DNA of 5,154 nucleotides from Betaproteobacteria bacterium (GTDB lineage: Bacteria; Pseudomonadota; Gammaproteobacteria; Burkholderiales; SG8-39). This document shows, in pieces, positions 1 through 5,118 of this stretch (within the stretch, counting starts at the first letter, position 1; every line of letters starts with the position of its first letter). Made by a program: the position numbers and the translations under genes. Below the pieces are notes generated by a model, which searched no databases, had not been told where the DNA came from, and saw only the letters and a list, made by a program, of their open reading frames with translations. Location of the stretch: positions 1 through 5,154 of the forward strand of contig QYQC01000192.1 of assembly GCA_007280315.1 (NCBI GenBank), written 5' to 3'.

Positions 1-289
1 CGTAAAATTACGGTTTTTTGCGAAAAAACGTGTCAAGCATTATTTTTTATTTTTTGAAAAAATTACGCTGAGTAGTTACGATATTTTTTAAATTCTGACA
101 TGATATTCCTCATAAAGTTGTTATTGGCAGAGCGGACTTATCGCCCGAAGCCCCAAAAGTGCACCCGGACCATGATGCTGGTTTGATTAGTCAAAAACTT
201 CAGTCGATTAGAACACTTTCCGTTGCATTCTTCACCCTGATTAATCCTGCAAGGGGTTGTTGCTGGACATAGTGGCCAGTAAGGCATAC
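1..289. other. Non-coding stretch downstream of the operon; AT-rich left end
   Basis: I see no gene that can be supported here. Bases 1-100 are very AT-rich with several A/T runs that can fold on themselves (for example 13-19 with 23-29, stem GTTTTTT). Bases 1-12 form a short palindrome followed by a T run at 14-19, which could be the end of an intrinsic terminator of a plus-strand gene lying off the left edge, but the stem is cut by the window. A plus-strand frame is open from base 2 to a stop ending at 91. It is rich in Phe and Lys, as random AT-rich DNA would be, so I do not call it. A 12-codon minus-strand ORF (63-101) has a good GAGG ribosome site but no recognisable product. No clear terminator follows the operon; only a weak 4-bp stem is visible at 263-279. 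Confidence 0.5.
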
Positions 290-733
290 TCAGAATAACC
301 CACCTGTTCTAAACGATACCCCCACAATGACGAACAGAACAGAAATCACAGTGACGGGTATAATGTGGTATGCCAGCGACATCAAATTCCGATCTGTCAA
401 ATTTGGAATGATTCTCAGCCGTGCATCTATTGCAAATAAGACCGTTAGCAGCAGTAAAATTAGTTTTACAAAAATTAATCGTGATATGGGGTTGCCAAAG
501 CTAAACCATAGGCCAATTTCAGGCATAAGATTGTGGGCTAACCATAATCCAGTGACTACCTGAATAATTAACGCCGGTATTCCAACCCTTTCGTAACCAG
601 ATTCGAATCGCAATAAATCCGCTGTTGATTTTTCCTTTAGCACCCTGGGAAGAATTGTAGTTGCCAGCACGAGATGTCCACCTGTCCAAATTGTGGCAGC
701 TAACACATGAAGTAACAGTATGTAATTGAACAT
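290..733 (-). CDS. CopD-family small integral membrane protein, last gene of the nir-nor operon
   Basis: This 147-residue protein is almost entirely hydrophobic, with four likely membrane helices at about residues 4-24, 52-70, 84-104 and 121-142. The N-terminus has the pattern HVLAATIWTGGH (His9 and His20), typical of the small CopD-like proteins (copper-resistance D superfamily). Other histidines sit at 67 and 123, in or beside helices 2 and 4. Such histidines could bind copper or haem b; the sequence does not say which. Full-length CopD is larger, so this is the short stand-alone form and should not be read as proven copper import. It starts 38 bp after the MOSC gene on the same strand, so it is probably co-transcribed. 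A partial ribosome site (AAGG) lies rather far upstream of the ATG. A link to copper supply for NirK, or to haem or NO handling, is only a guess from position. Confidence 0.75.
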   Translation of the reverse strand: MFNYILLLHVLAATIWTGGHLVLATTILPRVLKEKSTADLLRFESGYERVGIPALIIQVVTGLWLAHNLMPEIGLWFSFGNPISRLIFVKLILLLLTVLFAIDARLRIIPNLTDRNLMSLAYHIIPVTVISVLFVIVGVSFRTGGLF

Positions 734-771
734 AATTTCAGTACACCTTTATGATTTTAATCCAACCACCT

Positions 772-1563
772 TCAATCAAGAAGCCTCACTTTATCACCGA
801 CGTGAATCCGCCCTCCAACACCGCTGGTAACCATCCCAATCGCAAAAGTTGGCTTTTTCTGATTAAAGGCACTGGTCAGGGTTTTAAGAATTGGTAGATC
901 CCGTGTGCCAGAGTCAGGATTCGCCTGCGTGGCCAGGCATCGGGTCTTTGGTATCACCGCATCAAAAATAACCTTACCGATACAAATTTGTCGCCCCACC
1001 CAACTTTGTTCATCCCATGCCTCCAGACCTTCAATAGCGATATTTGAGCGAAAACGAAGCTCACTGAGATTGGTATCACCGACTGCAACAGAAACAGCAG
1101 CCAGACTTTCACGGCTATGCAGGGTTATCTGACCGGCTTCGTTGTCCTGATAACGGGAAGTGATTCCATCTCCAACAATTCGCAACGGGAGCCGCTCAGG
1201 ATGAGAGGAAAGCGGGTTTTCATCCAGAGTGAGTACATAATTTTCAATCGCGGCGGCGATAGTCTTACGACCCTTCTCGCTTAGAGTCTCATTAACCAAA
1301 ACGGTGTTTTCCAGGCTTATGCATAAATTGAGTGTTTTATGATCAAACCGGAGGTGAAGGCGAGCTATGCCGGGCGTGTTCACAAGAGCAATGAACTCGT
1401 GTTTAACGCTCCAGCCATCATCAATAACTGGTGAATTGGCAAAGCGGATACCAAGAACCCGATCCCCCTTGATGCGGCCTTGTTCGAGGACATCTAAAAC
1501 TTCACATGCTTCAGGGGTAAAACCTTTCACTGGATGACGATATAGAGCAATGACTCGGGGCAT
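772..1563 (-). CDS. MOSC domain-containing protein (MOSC_N plus MOSC, YcbX/mARC-like architecture)
   Basis: This is a cytoplasmic protein of 263 residues from the ATG at 1561-1563. A GTG at 1587 would add eight residues, but it lies inside a hairpin, whereas GGAG at 1571-1574 sits seven bases before the ATG, so the ATG is preferred. The first ~90 residues begin with YRHPVKGF, the opening of the MOSC N-terminal beta-barrel domain. The C-terminal half is a MOSC domain with FRSNIAIEGLEAWDE followed by KTRCLATQANPDSG. The Cys there (residue 209) matches the conserved cysteine that ligates molybdenum in mARC-type proteins. Known relatives bind molybdenum cofactor and reduce N-hydroxylated compounds, and mARC can reduce nitrite to NO. 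Substrate and partner here are unknown. The gene lies between norB and the CopD-like gene on one strand, which suggests a role in nitrogen-oxide metabolism, but this is inference from context. Confidence 0.85.
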   Translation of the reverse strand: MPRVIALYRHPVKGFTPEACEVLDVLEQGRIKGDRVLGIRFANSPVIDDGWSVKHEFIALVNTPGIARLHLRFDHKTLNLCISLENTVLVNETLSEKGRKTIAAAIENYVLTLDENPLSSHPERLPLRIVGDGITSRYQDNEAGQITLHSRESLAAVSVAVGDTNLSELRFRSNIAIEGLEAWDEQSWVGRQICIGKVIFDAVIPKTRCLATQANPDSGTRDLPILKTLTSAFNQKKPTFAIGMVTSGVGGRIHVGDKVRLLD

Positions 1564-1570
1564 AGGTAAT

Positions 1571-1574
1571 CTCC
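1571..1574 (-). promoter_or_regulatory. Ribosome binding site deciding the MOSC start
   Basis: GGAG on the minus strand, seven bases ahead of the ATG at 1563. It rules in favour of this ATG over the upstream in-frame GTG at 1587, which lies within the stem of the hairpin and has no such site. Confidence 0.65.
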
Positions 1575-1582
1575 GTCTCAAC

Positions 1583-1624
1583 GGCACAAGGCTAAAATAC
1601 AGGCGTGTATCTTAGCCTTGTGCC
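1583..1624 (-). promoter_or_regulatory. Long hairpin between norB and the MOSC gene
   Basis: Bases 1583-1595 (GGCACAAGGCTAA) pair perfectly with 1612-1624. After one A·C mismatch (1596/1611), 1597-1600 pair with 1607-1610, leaving a six-base loop. This gives 17 base pairs in total. It begins 15 bases after the norB stop and ends 19 bases before the MOSC start, eight bases from its ribosome site. There is no U tract on either strand, so it is not a standard intrinsic terminator. A hairpin here could protect the 3' end of norCB mRNA, partly terminate transcription, or lower MOSC translation. The structure is visible in the sequence; the function is inferred. Confidence 0.75.
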
Positions 1625-1639
1625 TTATGCCTGACTTAT

Positions 1640-3157
1640 TTAACTTTCACTAATCACAGGTGCTTTTCTCGTTTCGCCCTTGCCGATTGTTAATAAATCC
1701 CAAACTAACAAAACAAATCCGGCCAAGGTGATGCCTCCAAAAAACAAACGCCAGACCATTGCACTTTGAAATGACGGGTGATTTTGCGCGGTAAAATAGC
1801 CGCCCCAGGTTGAGCCTTCTACGGCACGCTCAATAAATGATTGTTCGTAACCGGCAATCAACAGTGCAATGGTCATACCGAGAACGCCGCCATTGAGCAA
1901 CCCTAACGCCCATTTCCAACGCCAGGCATTCTGGCTCCCGCCGCCCATCCAAACGCCACCCCGCCAATGCTGAATAGCCAGATAAAAGAAGGCAATATTA
2001 ATCGTGGCGTACGCGCCAAAAAACGCCAAATGACCATGAGAAGCCGACCACTGCGTGCCATGGGTGAACATGTTGATTTGGGGCAAAGTGTGCATGAAAC
2101 CCCAAACACCCGCGCCAAAAAAATTACCGAAAGCTTGGGCGATAATCCAGGCCAATGCCGGGTGATTACCGTTTTTAAACGCATGTGAACCGGAATCATA
2201 AACGGCATGAACCACCATGGCGACCAGCGGAATGGGCTCAAGGGCCGAGAAAAAACCGCCGATAGCGAGCCAGTATTCCGGCGTACCGATCCAAAAGTAA
2301 TGATGCCCCAGGCCTAAAATACCCGAGCCAAACATTAAGGCGACTTCGATATACAGCCAAGTCTCAACAATTTTACGTCTGACGCCCAACAGTTTCATTA
2401 ACGACCAGGCCATAATGACACCGACCAGCACTTCCCAGGTTGCTTCGACCCATAGATGAATAACCCACCACCACCAGTATTGCTCATGGGTAATATTGGT
2501 CATATAAAACATACCGGCAACATATAAACCGGCCAGGGCGACCAAATCCAGGGTTAGAACCCCGGCAATGCCCGACCATTTGCCTTTACTGAAAGTGGCG
2601 ACCACGTTAAAGAAAAATATCAGCATGACCACCACAATGCCGATATCAGCCCAACGTGGCGCTTCAATATATTCACGACCTTCGTTTATAAACCAAATAC
2701 TGGAATCCTTACCGGGGCCAATCTGCACCAATAAATAAACCAGAACTACCAGCGTGACAGCTCCGGTGAGCACCCAGAAAGCGATGTTACCCAGCTTTAA
2801 GCCGACAATTTCAGTACCGCTCTCTTCTTCCAGAAACCAGTAAACGCAGCCTATAAACCCATACAACATCCACACGATCATGGCATTGATGTGTATCATG
2901 CGGTTTACGCTAAAATCTAGGATTTCGTAAAGAAAGCCAGGGAAAATAAACTGTGTTGCGGCCAATAGGCCAAACAGAATTTGAGCAAAGAACAAAATAA
3001 CCGCAACAATAAAGTATTTAACAGCCAGCTGCTGCCCATCACTTAAATTACTGCTGTCCAACTGTACCCATGATTTGAAATTATTGAAACCGACGCGTGA
3101 TTTCTCACATAAAGCGGCCGCATTTTGCATGACCCCATTTAATCCACTTGTGTTCAT
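1640..3157 (-). CDS. norB: Nitric oxide reductase subunit B (cytochrome c-dependent NOR, catalytic subunit)
   Basis: NorB is the integral membrane catalytic subunit that turns two NO into N2O using electrons from NorC. All haem and iron ligands expected from the Pseudomonas aeruginosa enzyme are visible (numbers from the ATG at 3157): His89 in MIHINAMIVW, His234 and Glu238 in WWWWVIHLWVEATWE, His285-His286 in GLGHHYFWIG, and His374 and His376 in SASHGHLAFFGAY. Glu307 in FSALEPIP and the calcium-site motif GREYIE are also kept. The separate NorC and the absence of a fused N-terminal domain exclude qNOR. At 505 residues it is about 40 longer than P. aeruginosa NorB, mostly as a soluble N-terminal stretch before the first helix. 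An ATG at 3163 is also possible, but GGAGGA lies directly against it and is correctly spaced (six bases) for the ATG at 3157. It follows norC immediately. Confidence 0.97.
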   Translation of the reverse strand: MNTSGLNGVMQNAAALCEKSRVGFNNFKSWVQLDSSNLSDGQQLAVKYFIVAVILFFAQILFGLLAATQFIFPGFLYEILDFSVNRMIHINAMIVWMLYGFIGCVYWFLEEESGTEIVGLKLGNIAFWVLTGAVTLVVLVYLLVQIGPGKDSSIWFINEGREYIEAPRWADIGIVVVMLIFFFNVVATFSKGKWSGIAGVLTLDLVALAGLYVAGMFYMTNITHEQYWWWWVIHLWVEATWEVLVGVIMAWSLMKLLGVRRKIVETWLYIEVALMFGSGILGLGHHYFWIGTPEYWLAIGGFFSALEPIPLVAMVVHAVYDSGSHAFKNGNHPALAWIIAQAFGNFFGAGVWGFMHTLPQINMFTHGTQWSASHGHLAFFGAYATINIAFFYLAIQHWRGGVWMGGGSQNAWRWKWALGLLNGGVLGMTIALLIAGYEQSFIERAVEGSTWGGYFTAQNHPSFQSAMVWRLFFGGITLAGFVLLVWDLLTIGKGETRKAPVISES

Positions 3158-3159
3158 GC

Positions 3160-3756
3160 TCATTCCTCCGCATTAATGGTTTTAAAGTTATAGGGAAAGC
3201 CATTGGTATCAATGCTCGACATCCACTTCAGAAAGGCAACAATGCCTTTGGCTTCCTGTTCGGTAATTTTAAGGTTAGGCATTTTCCGGTTGCTGCCGAA
3301 AGTACGGGCGTTATTTTCAGGATCCATTAAAAACTTCACCATCATGCCTTCGCGCATTTCCCTGGAAATCCAGCCTTTATCCAACCAGGCCTTGGTTAAA
3401 TCGGGGGCATAATAAGCGCCATTGCCCAATAAGGTATGGCAATTCATACAGTTTTTGGCCTGCGTGGTTTTTTTGCCTAAATCGACTAATTGCAGAGCTT
3501 CTTCTTCAGTGTATTCCTTGCCAAATAAAAACTCATTCTCACCAATAACCGGCATGAATTTATGCAAGTCCTTGTTATATTGATAATCGATTTTTTTATT
3601 AATGACGGTGTAAGCGGGTACCCGTTTACTGCCTGCGCTGGTTTGACTTAAAGAATCCATGGTCAACACGACTAGAATCAAAAATGATCCTGCGGTTACC
3701 CAGATCGCCGTTTTTTTCCAGAATGATTCCGAAGCCCATAAGGGTGTTTCATTCAT
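3160..3756 (-). CDS. norC: Nitric oxide reductase subunit C (membrane-anchored cytochrome c)
   Basis: NorC is the electron-entry subunit of cNOR: one N-terminal membrane anchor (about residues 16-36) and a periplasmic cytochrome c domain. The haem c motif is CMNCH (Cys103, Cys106, His107), followed by TLLGNGAYYAPDLTKAW, typical of NorC. Met159 in NRKMPNLKIT is the likely sixth haem ligand. The protein has 198 residues, about 50 more than the P. aeruginosa form. The extra length is mainly a segment between the anchor and the haem domain (about residues 40-80) and a short C-terminal tail. The start is supported by AGAGGA six bases upstream and overlaps the stop of the 109-aa gene by ATGA. Its last codons carry the ribosome site of norB, so the two subunits are translationally coupled. 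I see no regulator site. Confidence 0.96.
   Translation of the reverse strand: MNETPLWASESFWKKTAIWVTAGSFLILVVLTMDSLSQTSAGSKRVPAYTVINKKIDYQYNKDLHKFMPVIGENEFLFGKEYTEEEALQLVDLGKKTTQAKNCMNCHTLLGNGAYYAPDLTKAWLDKGWISREMREGMMVKFLMDPENNARTFGSNRKMPNLKITEQEAKGIVAFLKWMSSIDTNGFPYNFKTINAEE
3164..3169 (-). promoter_or_regulatory. Ribosome binding site of norB inside the end of norC
   Basis: GGAGGA on the minus strand spans the last Glu codons of norC. Spacing is six bases to the ATG at 3157 but zero to the ATG at 3163, which favours the shorter NorB. Confidence 0.65.
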
Positions 3757-4082
3757 AGCTTTTCCTCTGTAGTTGTTGAAGTTAAATTATCGGCGTGTGT
3801 TTTAACGCACAGATGCCAGATGCCTATTGGTGCAAAAAAATAGCCGATCAACATCACTAGGGAAATGATCAGCCAGTAACCATGAAATTGCGCTGCGCGT
3901 GTTAATTCAGCTACTGAAAGTATCAGTACGGCATAAGAAACATAAGCGGCAATTTTAATGCGAAAATTCGGGTTTACTTTAGACCAGGCAAACAGTAATG
4001 CGTAACTTGCACCTGCCAGTATGATTAAAGCGGATGAAAAAAAAGTGATAAAGAAGTCTTGTAAAGCGACGGGTTCTATCAT
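3753..4082 (-). CDS. Uncharacterised three-helix membrane protein between nirK and norC
   Basis: This 109-residue protein has three likely membrane helices, at about residues 10-32, 43-63 and 68-92, then a short hydrophilic tail rich in Thr and Glu. I do not recognise a named family. It is located directly ahead of norC with a four-base ATGA overlap, and 47 bases after the nirK stop, so it is almost certainly translated with the NOR subunits. NorE and NorF of classical nor operons are also small membrane proteins that aid NOR activity, but NorE is larger with more helices and NorF is shorter, so I only suggest an analogous accessory role. Met1 is the only sensible start; the upstream Shine-Dalgarno sequence is weak. 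It contains Cys92 and a few histidines (67, 90, 96) but no metal-binding motif I can name. Confidence 0.8.
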   Translation of the reverse strand: MIEPVALQDFFITFFSSALIILAGASYALLFAWSKVNPNFRIKIAAYVSYAVLILSVAELTRAAQFHGYWLIISLVMLIGYFFAPIGIWHLCVKTHADNLTSTTTEEKL

Positions 4083-4129
4083 CTTTGGTTAATCTAAATA
4101 GTCGTTATTGAAAAATAGGGGCGGCAATT

Positions 4130-4456
4130 TTATTGACTCACCTGTTGGTATAACTCAGGCTGTTCCGGCCCTTCAATAATCAGCTCAGCCAATGCGCCTT
4201 TATCAATAGCGCGTGACAGACTGTGATCAACGAGCAGATATTTGCCGGGGACTGCTGCGGTAAACTCAATCATAACTGCTGAACCGGGCGAGATCGTGGT
4301 AGTCTGGACGTCTTTTAGGGGCGGGTTGGAAAAGGCTCCATCTTTATATAATTTATCAAAAACAACGCCAATGATGTGAAAATTGGCGGCAATATGTGAT
4401 CCAACACCGACAAACAAGCGAATTTTTTCACTCACTTTCGCTTTCAAAGCCCGCTC
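4130..4456 (-). CDS. nirK: Copper-containing nitrite reductase NirK, C-terminal remnant (5' part missing)
   Basis: About 105 residues from ALKAKV to the stop match the second cupredoxin domain of class II (AniA-like) NirK, which reduces nitrite to NO in the periplasm. FHIIG carries the catalytic His (His255 in Alcaligenes faecalis numbering). LLVDHSLSRA carries the type 2 copper His (His306). The two are 51 residues apart, exactly as in the family. Motifs such as VQTTTISPG and the tail IIEGPEQPEL also fit. The family is usually 350-400 residues, so the N-terminal domain with the type 1 copper site and two of the type 2 ligands is absent. The frame stays open to about 4510, adding ~20 residues rich in Arg and Gln with only a TTG to start from. 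That extension is unlike NirK and belongs to the adjoining DNA. As shown it cannot be active. It is either a broken gene or a partial gene on a chimeric contig. Confidence 0.9.
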   Translation of the reverse strand, partial: ERALKAKVSEKIRLFVGVGSHIAANFHIIGVVFDKLYKDGAFSNPPLKDVQTTTISPGSAVMIEFTAAVPGKYLLVDHSLSRAIDKGALAELIIEGPEQPELYQQVSQ

Positions 4457-4486
4457 GGACTGGATCCCTGGGCGTCTGCGGTTTTG
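4445..4486. other. Junction between the nirK remnant and unrelated DNA
   Basis: NirK similarity, read on the minus strand, stops near residue ALKAKV (about 4450). A few residues further (to about 4460) may still be NirK. Beyond this the coding strand flips, and GC, judged by eye in sampled lines, is somewhat higher than in the adjacent operon genes (about 45-58 percent against about 37-53 percent). I see no terminal inverted repeat or target duplication that would identify a transposon end. The exact breakpoint cannot be fixed without an intact relative. Confidence 0.6.
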
Positions 4487-4514
4487 CTGATTGAGCCGCA
4501 CCGGAATCAATCAG
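4487..4514. repeat. Inverted repeat / hairpin upstream of the small plus-strand ORFs
   Basis: CTGATTGA (4487-4494) is the exact reverse complement of TCAATCAG (4507-4514). Inside, CCG (4496-4498) can pair with CGG (4502-4504) around a three-base loop. It is followed by no T run, so terminator function is not indicated. It could be an operator or part of a mobile-element end. Confidence 0.55.
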
Positions 4515-4518
4515 ACAC

Positions 4519-4552
4519 GGAGCCAGATCGTACTCCTAACGGTGGTGGCTCC
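4519..4552. repeat. Second inverted repeat, GGAGCCA / TGGCTCC
   Basis: Seven bases (4519-4525) pair with 4546-4552 across a 20-base loop. It lies four bases after the previous hairpin and 13 bases before the ribosome site of the first small ORF. A regulatory role is possible but the long loop makes it weak. Confidence 0.4.
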
Positions 4553-4564
4553 ACTAATTCACTC

Positions 4565-4569
4565 GGAGG
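4565..4569 (+). promoter_or_regulatory. Ribosome binding site of the 112-aa ORF
   Basis: GGAGG five bases ahead of the ATG at 4575. It fixes the start there rather than at an upstream start in the same frame near 4491, which would run through both hairpins. Confidence 0.7.
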
Positions 4570-4574
4570 CCATC

Positions 4575-4913
4575 ATGACTCAGAAAAAGTTCAAGCCGCC
4601 CACCAAGGGTCGGTTCATCCCGCCCGTTGAGGTGATAGGACGCACCTCCGCTACTTTTGTGACAGGTGGTGAGGTGCGTTCAGCAAACCCAACTCCGGTA
4701 ATCCGTTGCATAGGATCAGCACAGACACGATTCGGTGGCGAAGAGTCTCTTATGACTGACGGCAAACGTTACTGGATTGAGGTGCGCGGCTTACCAAGCA
4801 ATGCGGCCAAAATGCTGACAGATGCCGAGGATAGATATCACTTCCGTGAGTCGGTCTTCATAGAATCAGAGCTAGTTCCCGACTGGTGCACAGCACATGG
4901 TATCAGCCGATGA
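4575..4913 (+). CDS. Hypothetical protein, 112 aa
   Basis: I do not recognise this protein. From the ATG chosen by the strong GGAGG site it has 112 residues. The N-terminus is basic and proline-rich (TQKKFKPPTKGRFIPP), the middle looks like short beta strands, and the C-terminal half is more acidic (RYWIEVRGLP, then DAEDRYHFRESVFIESEL). There is no signal peptide, membrane helix or obvious metal motif; one Cys lies in the middle and one near the end. Its stop overlaps the start of the next ORF by ATGA, typical of compact phage, plasmid or integrative-element operons. It lies on the foreign side of the nirK junction, opposite in strand to the nor operon, so it need not belong to the same organism. 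Confidence 0.6.
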   Translation: MTQKKFKPPTKGRFIPPVEVIGRTSATFVTGGEVRSANPTPVIRCIGSAQTRFGGEESLMTDGKRYWIEVRGLPSNAAKMLTDAEDRYHFRESVFIESELVPDWCTAHGISR

Positions 4914-5080
4914 AAGTTGAGCAAGATCCTTTTGCCTCAGAGCTAAAACGTCTGCTTCGTTCAATGAACGACCAAGACATCCGTCAAATCGACGCCGCAA
5001 TCAAGGCTGAGACCGCTCAACGGCTGGCTAATACCCGACAAGATCCAGAGGCTGCCTGGGCCAAGGCAGTGAGCCAATGA
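4910..5080 (+). CDS. Hypothetical small helical protein, 56 aa
   Basis: This is a short charged protein (MKVEQDPFASELKRLL at the start, ending AAWAKAVSQ) that should be almost wholly alpha-helical. I find no known motif. The ATG at 4910 overlaps the previous stop by ATGA, and its own stop overlaps the next ATG in the same way, so it is the middle gene of a coupled trio. A GTG at 4886 in frame would extend it by eight residues into the preceding gene and is less likely. No strong ribosome site is visible, which fits translational re-initiation. Confidence 0.55.
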   Translation: MKVEQDPFASELKRLLRSMNDQDIRQIDAAIKAETAQRLANTRQDPEAAWAKAVSQ

Positions 5081-5118
5081 GCGCCAAGCGGTTCAGGGAG
5101 GGGGTGCAAGGGCTATCT
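5077..5118 (+). CDS. Start of a third small ORF, cut off by adapter sequence
   Basis: An ATG overlapping the previous stop (ATGA) opens a frame MSAKRFREGVQGLS. After base 5118 the reading continues as LSLIHI and a stop, which is the translation of the Nextera adapter, not biology. Only 14 native residues remain, too few for any functional call. Confidence 0.4.

Noticed and set aside
2..91. Plus-strand frame open from the left edge
   Set aside because: It is only 29 codons in A/T-run DNA with Phe/Lys-rich content and no recognisable motif; it could be a gene end but cannot be supported.
183..194. TTGA-TTAG-TCAA palindrome resembling an FNR/NNR site
   Set aside because: The half-sites are separated by four bases instead of the six needed for the CRP/FNR family, and the site is downstream of the operon rather than in front of it.
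1583..1624. Intrinsic terminator of norB
   Set aside because: The stem is strong but no run of T follows on the minus strand, so I annotate it as a hairpin of unknown role instead.
1903..2241. Minus-strand ORF inside norB and plus-strand ORFs opposite norB, norC, MOSC and the CopD-like gene
   Set aside because: They lie in other frames of well-conserved genes, show no domain of their own and have no convincing ribosome sites.
4457..4510. Extension of the nirK frame to a TTG near 4510 as a complete 126-aa gene
   Set aside because: The added N-terminus is unlike NirK, has no ribosome site and lies across the junction and a hairpin; the frame is open by chance.
4534..4552. Possible integron attC site near TCCTAAC
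   Set aside because: The motif misses the first purine of the attC R'' core and no matching GTTRRRY partner was found nearby, so a gene-cassette reading is unsupported.
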